DNA of 22,411 nt from Bacteroides sp. CAG:927 (GCA_000431155.1 HF985648.1:57121-79531), one strand, 5' to 3'; positions 7,965 through 16,610 are shown, counted from the first letter of the stretch. Notes: generated by a model from the letters alone, not told the origin. Translations and numbers: made by a program.

Positions 7965-9701
7965 ATGATTCGACATCTCTGCTTAATAATTACTTTAGGA
8001 GCAGCAACGCTGACGGCGTGGAGTGCCCCAAGCATATTAGATATAAAGCACTCAATAACCGACAATAATATTATTGCACCTGAAAGTTTTGAGACTAAAA
8101 CTCGTGAACTTGAACAGAATTTTTATCTCAAAGCTTATACGGAACAGAGCGACAATTCTCAAGTCACCACCGGCACGGCAAAAGAATATGAGGAGCTTCT
8201 TAGCCGTATTCCGGCTGAAATTGAGATGCCGTACAATGCCATTGTGGGCAAGTTTATTGACATGTATCTTGGCAAGCGTCGCAATCTTGTGGCTGACATG
8301 CTTGCATTACATAACTATTATGGCAAAATATTCCTTGAAGAATTAATCAAGGAAAAAATGCCTCTTGAGCTTCAGTATCTTCCGGTAATAGAATCTGCCC
8401 TTAATCCCAATGCAGTGTCAAGAGCAGGCGCAGCCGGTCTTTGGCAATTCATGCCAACTACTGCAACCGGGCTCGGACTTGAAGTAAATTCTCTGGTGGA
8501 CCAGCGCCGCGACCCGCGACTTGCCACACGTATGGCAGTAAGATACCTCAAACAACTATATGAAATATACGGCGATTGGTCACTTGCAATAGCCGCTTAT
8601 AACTGTGGTCCGGGCAATGTAAACAAAGCATTGCGTCGTGCCGGAGGTGGCAAAAAAGATTTTTGGGAGATCTATAATTATCTGCTGAGCGAGACACGCG
8701 GATATCTGCCTGCATTCATTGCCGCTAACTACGTGATGAATTATTATGGCCGGTACGGCATCCGGCCTACTCTTGTCAAGCAGCAACTTGTTACTGATAC
8801 AGTACAGGTTAACCATCGCGTACATTTCAATCAGATTGCCGAAGTACTGAATATACCTATTGACGAAATAAGGATGCTTAACCCACAATTCCGCAAGGAT
8901 ATAATTCCGGGCGACAATCATCCCTATCAGCTTGTTCTTCCCTCACAGCAGTGCTTGAGCTATATCATGAGCGAAGAAGCAATTCTGGCTCATGATGCTG
9001 AATTGTATGCAAGACGCACTTATGTGGAGCCCGGAGAGCAACAGGCTATTCCCAATGACAATGGGGAGAGCAACGCCCTTGCAGCCGCATCTCAAACTCA
9101 GAATGCCGATGACAACAATCCAATAGACGATAGCGTCAACGGTAATGTAAAACGTATTACTCACAATGTTGGCCGAGGTGAGAATCTGCGTGACATTGCA
9201 AAAAAATACGGCGTAAGCGCAACTGACATCAAGCGACTGAACAAGCTGCGCAGAGGCAAAGTAAAAGAAGGTGACGCATTAGTCATTGAAATAGTGGAGC
9301 GTAAGACCCCCAAGGCAAGTTCAGAACCTTTAATTGCCAACACCATAACAGCAGAGGATACCGAAGCTGCCGAACGTGGAAAAGCTGAACGCCAGCAGGC
9401 AAAATCCACTTCAGCAAAACAGTCAAAGAAAAAACACGACGACACTAAAGCAACAAAATCAAAGAAAGAGAGAGCCGCCAAGACTAAAAATTACAAAGTG
9501 AAATCCGGAGACTCACTTGAGAAAATTGCACGCAAGCATGGTACGACTGTAGAAGCTCTGCGTGAAGCTAACGGCATGAGCAAAGGACAAAGCCGCATCA
9601 ACATAGGGCAATCTATAAAAATCCCGACAAAGGGTACATCTGTATCTAAAAGCAAGTCTTCTTCCAAAAAGTCAAGCAAACGGAAAAGACGTCGCAGATA
9701 A
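7965..9701 (+). CDS. membrane-bound lytic murein transglycosylase (MltD-like) with LysM repeats
   Basis: A 578-residue secreted or membrane-associated muramidase that cleaves peptidoglycan with 1,6-anhydro formation. Residues 1-20 form a signal peptide ending WSA. The SLT domain (about 130-265) has the catalytic glutamate in VIESALNP (E143), GLWQFMPTTA (158-167), AAYNCGPGNV (210-219) and YLPAFIAANYV (247-257). A LysM-like segment at 281-328 is degenerate; clear LysM modules lie at 396-443 and 508-554. They are linked by a Lys/Ala-rich stretch (450-507) and followed by a strongly basic tail ending in four arginines. The architecture is that of MltD with an extra basic C-terminus. A strong terminator ends the parA-to-here gene run. 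Confidence 0.92.
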   Translation: MIRHLCLIITLGAATLTAWSAPSILDIKHSITDNNIIAPESFETKTRELEQNFYLKAYTEQSDNSQVTTGTAKEYEELLSRIPAEIEMPYNAIVGKFIDMYLGKRRNLVADMLALHNYYGKIFLEELIKEKMPLELQYLPVIESALNPNAVSRAGAAGLWQFMPTTATGLGLEVNSLVDQRRDPRLATRMAVRYLKQLYEIYGDWSLAIAAYNCGPGNVNKALRRAGGGKKDFWEIYNYLLSETRGYLPAFIAANYVMNYYGRYGIRPTLVKQQLVTDTVQVNHRVHFNQIAEVLNIPIDEIRMLNPQFRKDIIPGDNHPYQLVLPSQQCLSYIMSEEAILAHDAELYARRTYVEPGEQQAIPNDNGESNALAAASQTQNADDNNPIDDSVNGNVKRITHNVGRGENLRDIAKKYGVSATDIKRLNKLRRGKVKEGDALVIEIVERKTPKASSEPLIANTITAEDTEAAERGKAERQQAKSTSAKQSKKKHDDTKATKSKKERAAKTKNYKVKSGDSLEKIARKHGTTVEALREANGMSKGQSRINIGQSIKIPTKGTSVSKSKSSSKKSSKRKRRRR

Positions 9702-9780
9702 AACGGTAAATCTGCGCGACGATTGACTGCCTGACCGGTAACACATATTGTCGAATCGGCTCTTAGTAGCAATATGATAC

Positions 9781-9820
9781 AAAACTCCTTGAATTTAACC
9801 AAATTTAAGGAGTTTTTATT
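9781..9820 (+). terminator. rho-independent terminator after the MltD-like gene
   Basis: Arms 9781-9796 and 9801-9816 pair over 16 positions with one G-U and a 4-base loop (AACC). They are followed by TTTTTATT. The A-tract on the 5' side means it could work in both directions. Confidence 0.85.
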
Positions 9821-9844
9821 TCGCTAATTTCAACTTCTTTTATG

Positions 9845-9852
9845 TATATTTG
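9845..9852 (+). promoter_or_regulatory. -7 element for gdhA
   Basis: TATATTTG matches TAnnTTTG exactly. Transcription would start near 9856-9859, about 27 bases before the gdhA ATG. No clear -33 TTG is seen at the expected distance, so activation may need another factor. Confidence 0.55.
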
Positions 9853-9884
9853 TGCAACAATCAATACCATTAAATACATAAATT

Positions 9885-11222
9885 ATGGATATTAATAAAG
9901 TCATCAGCAACCTTGAGGCTAAACACCCGGGAGAGAAGGAATACCTTCAAGCTGTTCGAGAGGTACTTATGTGCGTAGAGGATGTTTACAATCAGCATCC
10001 CGAATTTGAGAAAGCGCGCATAATTGAGCGTATGGTTGAACCCGACCGCATCCTTACATTCCGCGTCACTTGGATTGACGACAATGGCGAAGTTCAGACC
10101 AACCTTGGTTATCGTGTTCAGTTCAACAATGCCATAGGCCCGTATAAAGGTGGCATACGCTTCCATGCATCCGTTAACCTTTCTATCCTCAAATTCCTTG
10201 GATTTGAGCAGACATTCAAAAATGCACTCACCACACTCCCAATGGGTGGTGCCAAAGGTGGTAGCGATTTCTCACCCCGAGGCAAAAGCGATGCAGAAAT
10301 CATGCGTTTCTGCCAGGCTTTCATGCTTGAGCTTTGGAAAAATATAGGTATAGACCGCGATGTACCCGCCGGCGATATTGGTGTAGGCGGTCGCGAAGTG
10401 GGCTACATGTACGGCATGTACAAAAAACTCTGTAATGAATGTGATGGCTCAATGACAGGTAAAGCCCTCTCATTTGGCGGCAGCAGAATACGTCCTGAAG
10501 CCACAGGTTTCGGTGCCCTTTACTTCGTACAGAGCATGCTGAAAGAAAAGAAAGAAGATATCAAGGGTAAGACTGTAGCTATATCCGGTTTCGGTAACGT
10601 GGCTTGGGGTGCTGCCCTTAAAGCCGGCCAACTCGGTGCGAAAGTTGTAACCATATCCGGTCCTGACGGTTACGTATATGATCCGGAAGGCATCACCGGT
10701 GAAAAGGTTGACTATATGCTTGAATTGCGTGCCTCCGGCGAAGACATTGTAGCTCCCTATGCTGAAAAATATCCTGAAGCCACATTCTATCCCGGTCGCA
10801 AACCATGGGAACAGAAGGTTGATATCGCACTTCCTTGCGCAACCCAAAACGAGCTTGACGGCAATGATGCCAAGCAGCTTGTTGACAATGGCGTATTGAT
10901 GGTTGCCGAAGTCAGCAACATGGGCTGCACGCCTGAGGCCATTGACACATTTATTAATGCAAGAGTAACCTACGCTCCCGGAAAGGCTGTAAACGCAGGC
11001 GGTGTCGCCACTTCCGGGCTTGAAATGAGCCAAAACGCAATGCACTTGCAGTGGAGTGCAGAAGAGGTGGATGAGAAACTTCACGTAATCATGAAGGACA
11101 TTCACACCCAATGTGTAAAATACGGCACAGAACCTGACGGATACCTAAACTACATGAAAGGCGCCAATATCGCCGGCTTCATGAAGGTAGCCAATGCCAT
11201 GATGGGACAGGGTGTCATCTAA
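9885..11222 (+). CDS. gdhA: NADP-specific glutamate dehydrogenase
   Basis: A 445-residue hexameric-type glutamate dehydrogenase (GDH, class I) that aminates 2-oxoglutarate with ammonia and NAD(P)H in the cytoplasm, a main ammonium-assimilation route in gut Bacteroidales. The substrate domain has PYKGGIRFH (86-94), PMGGAKGG (119-126) with the active-site lysine K124, and PAGDIGVGGREVG (161-173) with the catalytic aspartate D164. The Rossmann domain shows SGFGNVAWGAA (234-244). The length is standard for the 445-450-residue form. NADP preference is inherited from the family and not proven here. The gene stands alone between its own promoter and a hairpin terminator. Confidence 0.94.
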   Translation: MDINKVISNLEAKHPGEKEYLQAVREVLMCVEDVYNQHPEFEKARIIERMVEPDRILTFRVTWIDDNGEVQTNLGYRVQFNNAIGPYKGGIRFHASVNLSILKFLGFEQTFKNALTTLPMGGAKGGSDFSPRGKSDAEIMRFCQAFMLELWKNIGIDRDVPAGDIGVGGREVGYMYGMYKKLCNECDGSMTGKALSFGGSRIRPEATGFGALYFVQSMLKEKKEDIKGKTVAISGFGNVAWGAALKAGQLGAKVVTISGPDGYVYDPEGITGEKVDYMLELRASGEDIVAPYAEKYPEATFYPGRKPWEQKVDIALPCATQNELDGNDAKQLVDNGVLMVAEVSNMGCTPEAIDTFINARVTYAPGKAVNAGGVATSGLEMSQNAMHLQWSAEEVDEKLHVIMKDIHTQCVKYGTEPDGYLNYMKGANIAGFMKVANAMMGQGVI

Positions 11223-11247
11223 TCAAGCTTAAGATTAATTACCAAGA

Positions 11248-11278
11248 CAACGGGCGACTCTCACCAAGTCGCCCGTTG
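11248..11278. terminator. perfect hairpin between convergent gdhA and DUF2807 genes
   Basis: CAACGGGCGACT (11248-11259) and AGTCGCCCGTTG (11267-11278) form a perfect 12-bp GC-rich stem with a 7-base loop. It is followed on the plus strand by CATTTAATAT, a poor U-tract. It lies 26 bases after gdhA and 27 bases from the end of the convergent gene, so it can serve both. Confidence 0.75.
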
Positions 11279-11304
11279 CATTTAATATATGTCTATTATG
11301 AAAG

Positions 11305-12060
11305 CTATTGCTTATTGTGAACAGACCCTCCGGTAGAAGACGAGCTATTGAGATTATGTACCCGGCATAATATATCTGCTCCGGTAGAAGCGGATGCTTC
11401 GCCGGTCTCAGCCACAAGCTCCGAAGCATTGATTGTTGCACCGGTAGATGCGCCGAAATCTATTTTGGCAGCAATCCCTTCAAAGTTTGTTTCTGCGCCG
11501 GTCGATGCTGAGGCATCAATCATGCCCGAGCACTTGATTCCGATAATTGTTGCATTACCTGCTGTTGACACATCGCAATCAAGACCACCACACTTTAAAG
11601 AATTAATTGCAACGGAACCGGCTGTTGATGCATTGACATTAAGTTTATTGTCTTTTAAATCCAGCAAATTAATTTTTATTGATGCACCTGTGCTGGCTCC
11701 CAATGACTTTACTAAAGGTGATGACACTTTCACTTCTACGCGATCCAGTCCGGTATTAATCTGATACTCCTTGCCGACTGTGCAAAACAATGATGAATTC
11801 TTGACATCTACATCTATATAGTCTGCAATATCACGAGGTGCGGACATTACGACAGAAGAAGTTGCACCTTGAGTATAAACCACCTTGATGCCGCGCGCAC
11901 AGTCTATTTCAGACACATCTTTGACTGTAATCTCTCGGGTAACAATAGGGGAGTCAGGATCAGAATCAACTGTCTTTTGATTTGAGCACACATAAGACAC
12001 ATTAGAGCATGAGCATATAGCAACAGCCATCAATAAAGTCACAATACATTTAGTAGTCAT
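11305..12060 (-). CDS. DUF2807 (GIN domain, auto-transporter adhesin head-like) lipoprotein
   Basis: A 251-residue probable lipoprotein. The signal peptide runs into ICSC, so Cys18 is the likely lipidated residue and the mature protein would be on the outer membrane. Residues about 40-110 begin the DUF2807 region (VSEIDCARGIKVVYTQG, then VKVSSPLVKSL). The second half consists of a short beta repeat marked by [AVS]ST[GA]: GASTGAS, NASTAGS, VSTAGNA, SASTGAE, GASTGAT, SASTGAD, SSSTGGS, about 15-25 residues apart, consistent with a right-handed beta-helix. The family is widespread in Bacteroidetes; its biochemical role is not known. The repeat also produces a long antisense open frame, which I do not regard as a gene. 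Confidence 0.82.
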   Translation of the reverse strand: MTTKCIVTLLMAVAICSCSNVSYVCSNQKTVDSDPDSPIVTREITVKDVSEIDCARGIKVVYTQGATSSVVMSAPRDIADYIDVDVKNSSLFCTVGKEYQINTGLDRVEVKVSSPLVKSLGASTGASIKINLLDLKDNKLNVNASTAGSVAINSLKCGGLDCDVSTAGNATIIGIKCSGMIDASASTGAETNFEGIAAKIDFGASTGATINASELVAETGEASASTGADILCRVHNLNSSSSTGGSVHNKQ

Positions 12061-12133
12061 AATTATTTTTTTGTTTTATATCTCTTTTGACGCATCATAC
12101 AACCAAAAAGTTACATTTGAGCATAAAAATAAC

Positions 12134-12141
12134 TATATTTG
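12134..12141 (+). promoter_or_regulatory. -7 element immediately before the symporter ATG
   Basis: TATATTTG is an exact TAnnTTTG match whose last base is only 3 bases before the ATG at 12145. The expected start point, 4-7 bases after the box, falls on or just inside the start codon, implying a leaderless mRNA. A TTTG at 12116-12119 is nearer (14 bases) than the usual -33 spacing. Confidence 0.5.
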
Positions 12142-12144
12142 TGC

Positions 12145-13323
12145 ATGAAAAAACGACTTCCTTCAGCTCTACTGCTAAAAATATTAGCAGCAATAATCAC
12201 AGGTATAGGAGTGGGATATGTGTCTCCGGAATGGATAGCACGCCTCTGTGCCACTTTTAACAGCATATTTTCACAGTTTCTTACTTTTCTGATTCCACTT
12301 ATTATATTTGGATTCGTGACACCGGCCATAGCTGATTTGGGCAAGCGAGCCGGGAAGATGCTGATTGCTACTGTTCTGTTGGCTTATTGTGCCACTTTGT
12401 TTGCAGGCTTTACCTCATACTTCACCGGAGCATGGCTATTCCCACAAATGCTATCTACGGCAAGCACCTCAGTTAGCCTCGGAGCAGAAGCAAACACTGT
12501 CTCTCCATATTTTACGATACAAATACCGGCCATCACACCCGTAATGACCTCTCTCGTGTTATCATTCGTCATGGGGATTGGAATAGCACTGGTCAATGGC
12601 GACATTTTACGCAAAGGTGTGAGTGAATTTCGCGATATAATAAGTCTTACGATTATTAAATGTGTCATCCCTTTGCTGCCTGTTTACATATTCGGCATAT
12701 TTGTTACCATGACGCATGAGGGACAAGTAGGAACAATCATACACACATTCCTGAAAATTATTGTTGTAATTTTTATCCTGCACTTATTATTGCTATTGTT
12801 CCAGTTTTGTATCGCAGCACTGTTTGCACGTAAAAATCCTGTTAAAATGCTATGGACCATGATGCCGGCATACTTTACGGCACTCGGAACGCAAAGTTCG
12901 GCAGCCACAATACCCGTCGCCTTACGCCAAACCATAAAATTGGGCGTAAATGAGGATGTTGCCGGATTTGTGGTACCGCTATGTGCAACGATTCATATGA
13001 GTGGCAGCACACTGAAGATTGTGGCATGTGCTCTTGCGCTGATGATAATGCAAGGGATTCCATACAGCGTTGGAGAATTTGCCCAGTTTATTGCAATGAT
13101 AGGGGTAACCATCATAGCCGCCCCTGGCATCCCCGGTGGTGCAATAATGGCTTCACTGGGACTGCTGTCGTCAATACTTGGATTCAGTGACGCACAAAAT
13201 GCTATGATGATAGCCCTCTACATAGCCATGGATAGCTTCGGAACTGCATGCAATGTAACCGGTGACGGAGCTCTTGCAGTCATAATCAATAGATTTTTTG
13301 GCAAAAAAATATCCGTGAGATGA
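12145..13323 (+). CDS. dicarboxylate/amino acid:cation symporter (DAACS family)
   Basis: A 392-residue secondary transporter of the GltP/SstT/DctA fold, using Na+ or H+ to import acidic amino acids, serine/threonine or C4-dicarboxylates across the inner membrane; which substrate cannot be told. About eight hydrophobic helices are seen. Hairpin 1 carries the Ser-rich motif TQSSAATIP; transmembrane 7 has CATIHMSGST (the counterpart of GATINMDGT); hairpin 2 is GIPGGAIMASLG; transmembrane 8 has CNVTGDGA with the conserved Asn-Asp pair. The frame opens at a TTG (12139) inside the promoter box, so the ATG at 12145 is preferred. The gene is divergent from the DUF2807 lipoprotein gene and 54 bases upstream of the ABC genes. 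Confidence 0.88.
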   Translation: MKKRLPSALLLKILAAIITGIGVGYVSPEWIARLCATFNSIFSQFLTFLIPLIIFGFVTPAIADLGKRAGKMLIATVLLAYCATLFAGFTSYFTGAWLFPQMLSTASTSVSLGAEANTVSPYFTIQIPAITPVMTSLVLSFVMGIGIALVNGDILRKGVSEFRDIISLTIIKCVIPLLPVYIFGIFVTMTHEGQVGTIIHTFLKIIVVIFILHLLLLLFQFCIAALFARKNPVKMLWTMMPAYFTALGTQSSAATIPVALRQTIKLGVNEDVAGFVVPLCATIHMSGSTLKIVACALALMIMQGIPYSVGEFAQFIAMIGVTIIAAPGIPGGAIMASLGLLSSILGFSDAQNAMMIALYIAMDSFGTACNVTGDGALAVIINRFFGKKISVR

Positions 13324-13377
13324 AATTATTTACCAAAAACAGCGTCATATCTATAAAACTAAATTCCTAATGTAAAT

Positions 13378-14298
13378 ATGGATAAAATCCTGAAAGTAGA
13401 AAACGTAAGTAAAGCCTATACCAATCATTTGGCACTTGACAATGTCAGTTTGGAAGTGCCTACCGGCACAATATACGGCCTACTCGGTCCTAATGGAGCT
13501 GGTAAAACCACGCTCATCCGCATAATCAACCATATCACCGCGCCCGATAGCGGAGAAGTGATTTTTGACGGACACACATTGAATGCAAAAGATGTGGCAC
13601 ATATAGGCTACCTCCCTGAAGAGCGCGGACTATACAAAAAAATGAAAGTCGGTGATCAGGCAATTTTCTTTGCAAGACTTAAAGGACTCAGCAAAGGCGA
13701 TGCTACCAGAAAGCTCAAAGAATGGTTTGACAGATTTGAGATAAGCTCATGGTGGAACAAAAAAGTTGAAGAATTATCCAAAGGAATGGCACAAAAAGTA
13801 CAATTTATTGTCACTGTGCTCCATGAGCCAAAACTCTTGATTTTTGATGAGCCATTTTCCGGTTTTGATCCAATCAATGCCAACCTTCTGCGTGATGAAA
13901 TTATCCGGCTTAAAAACAATGGAAGCACAGTAATATTCTCGACTCACAACATGGCTTCGGTAGAAGAGATATGCGATAACATCACACTCATCAATAACGG
14001 CAAGAACATTCTTAGCGGGAATGTAGAACAATTACGTCGTGAATTCAGCCAGGGAAGATACTCATTGGGATTCAAGGGCAATCCCCGAACACTAATGGAA
14101 ACCCTTGCTCCAATGACTCAAGCCATGCAATTGTCAGACAACCTTGACAGTCTCCAGTTCCAGCTCAATAGTGATGTTACGCTGCGCGATGTGATTTCAT
14201 CTGCCAACCCCATAGTAGAGATATCATCTTTACAGCCCAGCATGGCATCAATGAACGACATCTTTATTCACACAGTTGAAAACAACAATCGTAACTAA
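13378..14298 (+). CDS. ABC transporter ATP-binding protein (NatA-like, DUF4162 C-terminus)
   Basis: A 306-residue cytoplasmic ATPase subunit of an ABC-2 type exporter. Motifs in order: Walker A GPNGAGKT (37-44), Q-loop region YLPEERGLY (78-86, Glu in place of Gln as in NatA-like proteins), signature ELSKGMAQK (132-140, a variant of LSGGQ), Walker B LLIFDEP (153-159) and the switch histidine in FSTHNM (H190). After residue about 215 the sequence matches the DUF4162 tail typical of sodium-efflux-like NatA proteins. The permease gene follows after 4 bases, so the pair makes one transporter. The exported substrate is unknown. Confidence 0.92.
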   Translation: MDKILKVENVSKAYTNHLALDNVSLEVPTGTIYGLLGPNGAGKTTLIRIINHITAPDSGEVIFDGHTLNAKDVAHIGYLPEERGLYKKMKVGDQAIFFARLKGLSKGDATRKLKEWFDRFEISSWWNKKVEELSKGMAQKVQFIVTVLHEPKLLIFDEPFSGFDPINANLLRDEIIRLKNNGSTVIFSTHNMASVEEICDNITLINNGKNILSGNVEQLRREFSQGRYSLGFKGNPRTLMETLAPMTQAMQLSDNLDSLQFQLNSDVTLRDVISSANPIVEISSLQPSMASMNDIFIHTVENNNRN

Positions 14299-14302
14299 TC
14301 TC

Positions 14303-15616
14303 ATGAATAAAAATATATCATTAGTGATACAGCGCGAATTCTTGGAGCGCGTATCAAAAAAATCATTTATCATCACTACCATTCTTATGCCGGTGCTCAT
14401 GCTTGCTCTTATGGCAACTCCGGCCTTGATTATGGCATTTGCCGGCAATGAGGCGAAAACGGTGGATATAGTGGACGAATCTTTGGTAATCGCCCCGGCT
14501 CTCAAGAGCGATGATGGAATAAAATATATCACATGCACACAGCCCCTTGACAGTGTAAGGGCAAATTCCACCGCTGACGCGGTGCTTTTCATTCCAAAAG
14601 ATGTAATGGATGGCAAAAAAGCTATCCAGCTATATAACAATGAGGCCTCCTCTATGACACTTGAATCAAACATACGCGATCAAGTGAACGGTATCATTGA
14701 AAACATACGCCTTGAAAGTTACGATATAGCCAATCTTGACCAGATTCTCAAAGAAGTGGAAAGCGATGTGTCAATACAAAGTTATGACAACACATCAAAA
14801 GATGAAGAGAAAGAATCATCCACTATCCTTTCCTACATCTTAGGCACAGTACTTACATTTTTCCTATACATGTGCCTCCTTCTTTATGGACAGATGGTAA
14901 TGACCAGTATTATTGAAGAGAAAAACAATCGTGTACTTGAAATAGTGGTGTCAAGCGTCAAGCCCACCCAGCTGATGCTTGGGAAGATATGTGGCATAGG
15001 ACTCGTGGCCGTAACCCAAATTGTGATCTGGGGTGTGCTGCTTGCGGCTCTGTCAGCTTTCGTGCTCCCGGCACTCACTCCTGATTCTGTTGCAGCTGAT
15101 TTGTCAGCAATGAATGCTGCCGGAGCTGCCGGCACTGAATCATTGGGCACACCGGTTGAATTGCTACAGGCATTGTCCATACTCGGCAACGTAGGATACA
15201 TTATCCAAATATTCGGTTTGCTCCTGTTATTCCTTGTCGGAGGATTTATGTTGTATGCCGCTGTATATGCTGCGATAGGATCGGCCGTTGATAACATACA
15301 AGATGCCGGACAGCTGCAAAGCGTAGTGGTAATGCCCATAATTCTTGGCATAGTATTCGGCATGATGGCAGCATCTGATCCCGGTAGCCAGCTTTCATTA
15401 TGGACTTCAATGATACCGTTTACCTCGCCTATGGTTATGATGGCCAGAATACCATTTGGTGTTCCGGGGTGGCAGATTACAGTTTCTTTAATAATACTGT
15501 ATGCTTCATTCTTTGCCATGGTATGGGTTGCAGCCAAAATTTACAGAGTAGGAATATTCATGTATGGTAAAAAACCAAGCGTAAAAGAACTTATCCGCTG
15601 GATGAGATACAAGTAA
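14303..15616 (+). CDS. ABC-2 type transporter permease (NatB-like)
   Basis: A 437-residue permease partner of the preceding ATPase. One N-terminal helix (about 22-47) is followed by a large extracytoplasmic domain (about 50-180) and then five or six helices beginning at STILSYILGTVLTFFLYMC. The cytoplasmic loop IIEEKNNRVLEIVVSSVKPT is the NatB/ABC-2 coupling motif. An upstream in-frame TTG at 14276 would overlap the ATPase gene; the ATG at 14303, just past that stop, gives the canonical start MNKNISLVIQREF. Family members export sodium, peptides or lantibiotics, and nothing here narrows the substrate. Confidence 0.9.
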   Translation: MNKNISLVIQREFLERVSKKSFIITTILMPVLMLALMATPALIMAFAGNEAKTVDIVDESLVIAPALKSDDGIKYITCTQPLDSVRANSTADAVLFIPKDVMDGKKAIQLYNNEASSMTLESNIRDQVNGIIENIRLESYDIANLDQILKEVESDVSIQSYDNTSKDEEKESSTILSYILGTVLTFFLYMCLLLYGQMVMTSIIEEKNNRVLEIVVSSVKPTQLMLGKICGIGLVAVTQIVIWGVLLAALSAFVLPALTPDSVAADLSAMNAAGAAGTESLGTPVELLQALSILGNVGYIIQIFGLLLLFLVGGFMLYAAVYAAIGSAVDNIQDAGQLQSVVVMPIILGIVFGMMAASDPGSQLSLWTSMIPFTSPMVMMARIPFGVPGWQITVSLIILYASFFAMVWVAAKIYRVGIFMYGKKPSVKELIRWMRYK

Positions 15617-15638
15617 AACTGTTAATTCAGTTAATTCA

Positions 15639-15669
15639 GCGGGCGCGGATGCTACTTTTCCACGCCCGC
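15639..15669 (+). terminator. GC-rich hairpin after the ABC permease gene
   Basis: GCGGGCGCGG (15639-15648) pairs with CCACGCCCGC (15660-15669) with a single C-A mismatch and an 11-base loop. The U-tract is poor (ATTGTTAT). The stem ends one base before the sigma factor -33 box. Confidence 0.65.
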
Positions 15670-15670
15670 A

Positions 15671-15702
15671 TTGTTATATGTCAGAAACTTTTTGTATCTT
15701 TG
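15671..15702 (+). promoter_or_regulatory. promoter for the primary sigma factor gene
   Basis: TTG at 15671-15673 and an exact TATCTTTG at 15695-15702 are 21 bases apart. The predicted start near 15706-15709 gives a leader of about 20 bases to the ATG at 15728. It also shows that an in-frame TTG at 15671 cannot be the start codon. Confidence 0.75.
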
Positions 15703-15727
15703 CACGCTAAATGTCACATATTATAGA

Positions 15728-16588
15728 ATGAGACAATTAAAAATCACAAAATCAATTACCAATCGTGAGAGCGCTTCGCTTGACAAATACCTCCAGGAAA
15801 TAGGCCGAGAAGAGCTTATATCCGTTGAAGAAGAGGTAGAGCTGGCTCAGCGCATCCGACAGGGTGACCAACGAGCATTAGACAAACTTACTCGTGCCAA
15901 TCTTCGATTCGTGGTGTCCGTGGCCAAACAGTACCAAAATCAGGGTCTGAGCCTACCGGACTTAATTAACGAAGGCAATCTCGGCCTGATTAAGGCGGCT
16001 CAGAAGTTTGATGAGACTCGTGGATTCAAGTTCATATCCTATGCCGTATGGTGGATTCGTCAGTCCATCCTTCAGGCATTGGCTGAACAGAGCCGTATTG
16101 TGCGACTTCCCCTCAATCAGGTTGGTTCTCTTAACAAAATCAGCAAGGCCCTGTCAAAATTTGAGCAGGAAAACGAACGACGTCCTTCTCCTGAAGAACT
16201 GGCAGAACGCCTTGATGTTCCTGTTGACAAAATAGCCGACACGCTTAAGGTTTCAGGCCGACACATATCTGTTGACGCTCCTTTTGTGGAAGGCGAGGAC
16301 AACAGCCTTTTGGATGTGCTTACCAACGACGATTCGCCGATGGCCGACAGCACCCTCACACAAGAATCCTTGTCTAAAGAGGTGGATAGAGCACTTAAGC
16401 AGTTGCACGAACGCGAACGTGAAATTCTGAAAAAATTCTTCGGAATCGGATGTCAGGAAATGACACTTGAAGAGATTGGCGCTGAATTTGACCTCACACG
16501 CGAACGTGTGCGCCAGATCAAAGAAAAAGCCATCCGACGCCTTAAAGGTCAAAAAAGCAAATTGCTCAAAGCATACCTTGGACAATAG
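15728..16588 (+). CDS. rpoD: primary RNA polymerase sigma factor (RpoD/SigA, Bacteroidetes type)
   Basis: A 286-residue housekeeping sigma-70 factor. It lacks region 1.1 and begins with the hallmark MRQLKITKSITNRES, as in the Bacteroides SigA. Region 1.2 lies at about 17-48 (SLDKYLQEIGREELI). Region 2 covers 55-125, with RFVVSVAKQYQNQGL and the DNA-melting/-10 recognition segment SYAVWWIRQSILQAL (104-118). Region 3 is at about 130-185. Region 4 is at 220-280, with EEIGAEFDLTRERVRQIKEK as the -35-type helix-turn-helix. This protein reads the unusual -33/-7 promoters seen throughout the window. The ATG at 15728 is chosen from the known N-terminus and the promoter position. Confidence 0.96.
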   Translation: MRQLKITKSITNRESASLDKYLQEIGREELISVEEEVELAQRIRQGDQRALDKLTRANLRFVVSVAKQYQNQGLSLPDLINEGNLGLIKAAQKFDETRGFKFISYAVWWIRQSILQALAEQSRIVRLPLNQVGSLNKISKALSKFEQENERRPSPEELAERLDVPVDKIADTLKVSGRHISVDAPFVEGEDNSLLDVLTNDDSPMADSTLTQESLSKEVDRALKQLHEREREILKKFFGIGCQEMTLEEIGAEFDLTRERVRQIKEKAIRRLKGQKSKLLKAYLGQ

Positions 16589-16610
16589 GCTAACTTATTA
16601 CAAACCTATT

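Noticed and set aside
10470..11111. 213-codon open frame antisense to gdhA
   Set aside because: It lies wholly opposite a well-conserved enzyme gene and its translation shows no domain; it results from codon bias.
11348..11764. 138-codon open frame antisense to the DUF2807 gene
   Set aside because: Its regular APV(D/E)A pattern is the reverse complement of the repeated ASTG codons; the sense protein has a lipobox and a known domain.
14884..15537. 217-codon open frame antisense to the ABC permease gene
   Set aside because: The sense strand carries the NatB motif and membrane helices; the antisense translation has no coherent family features.
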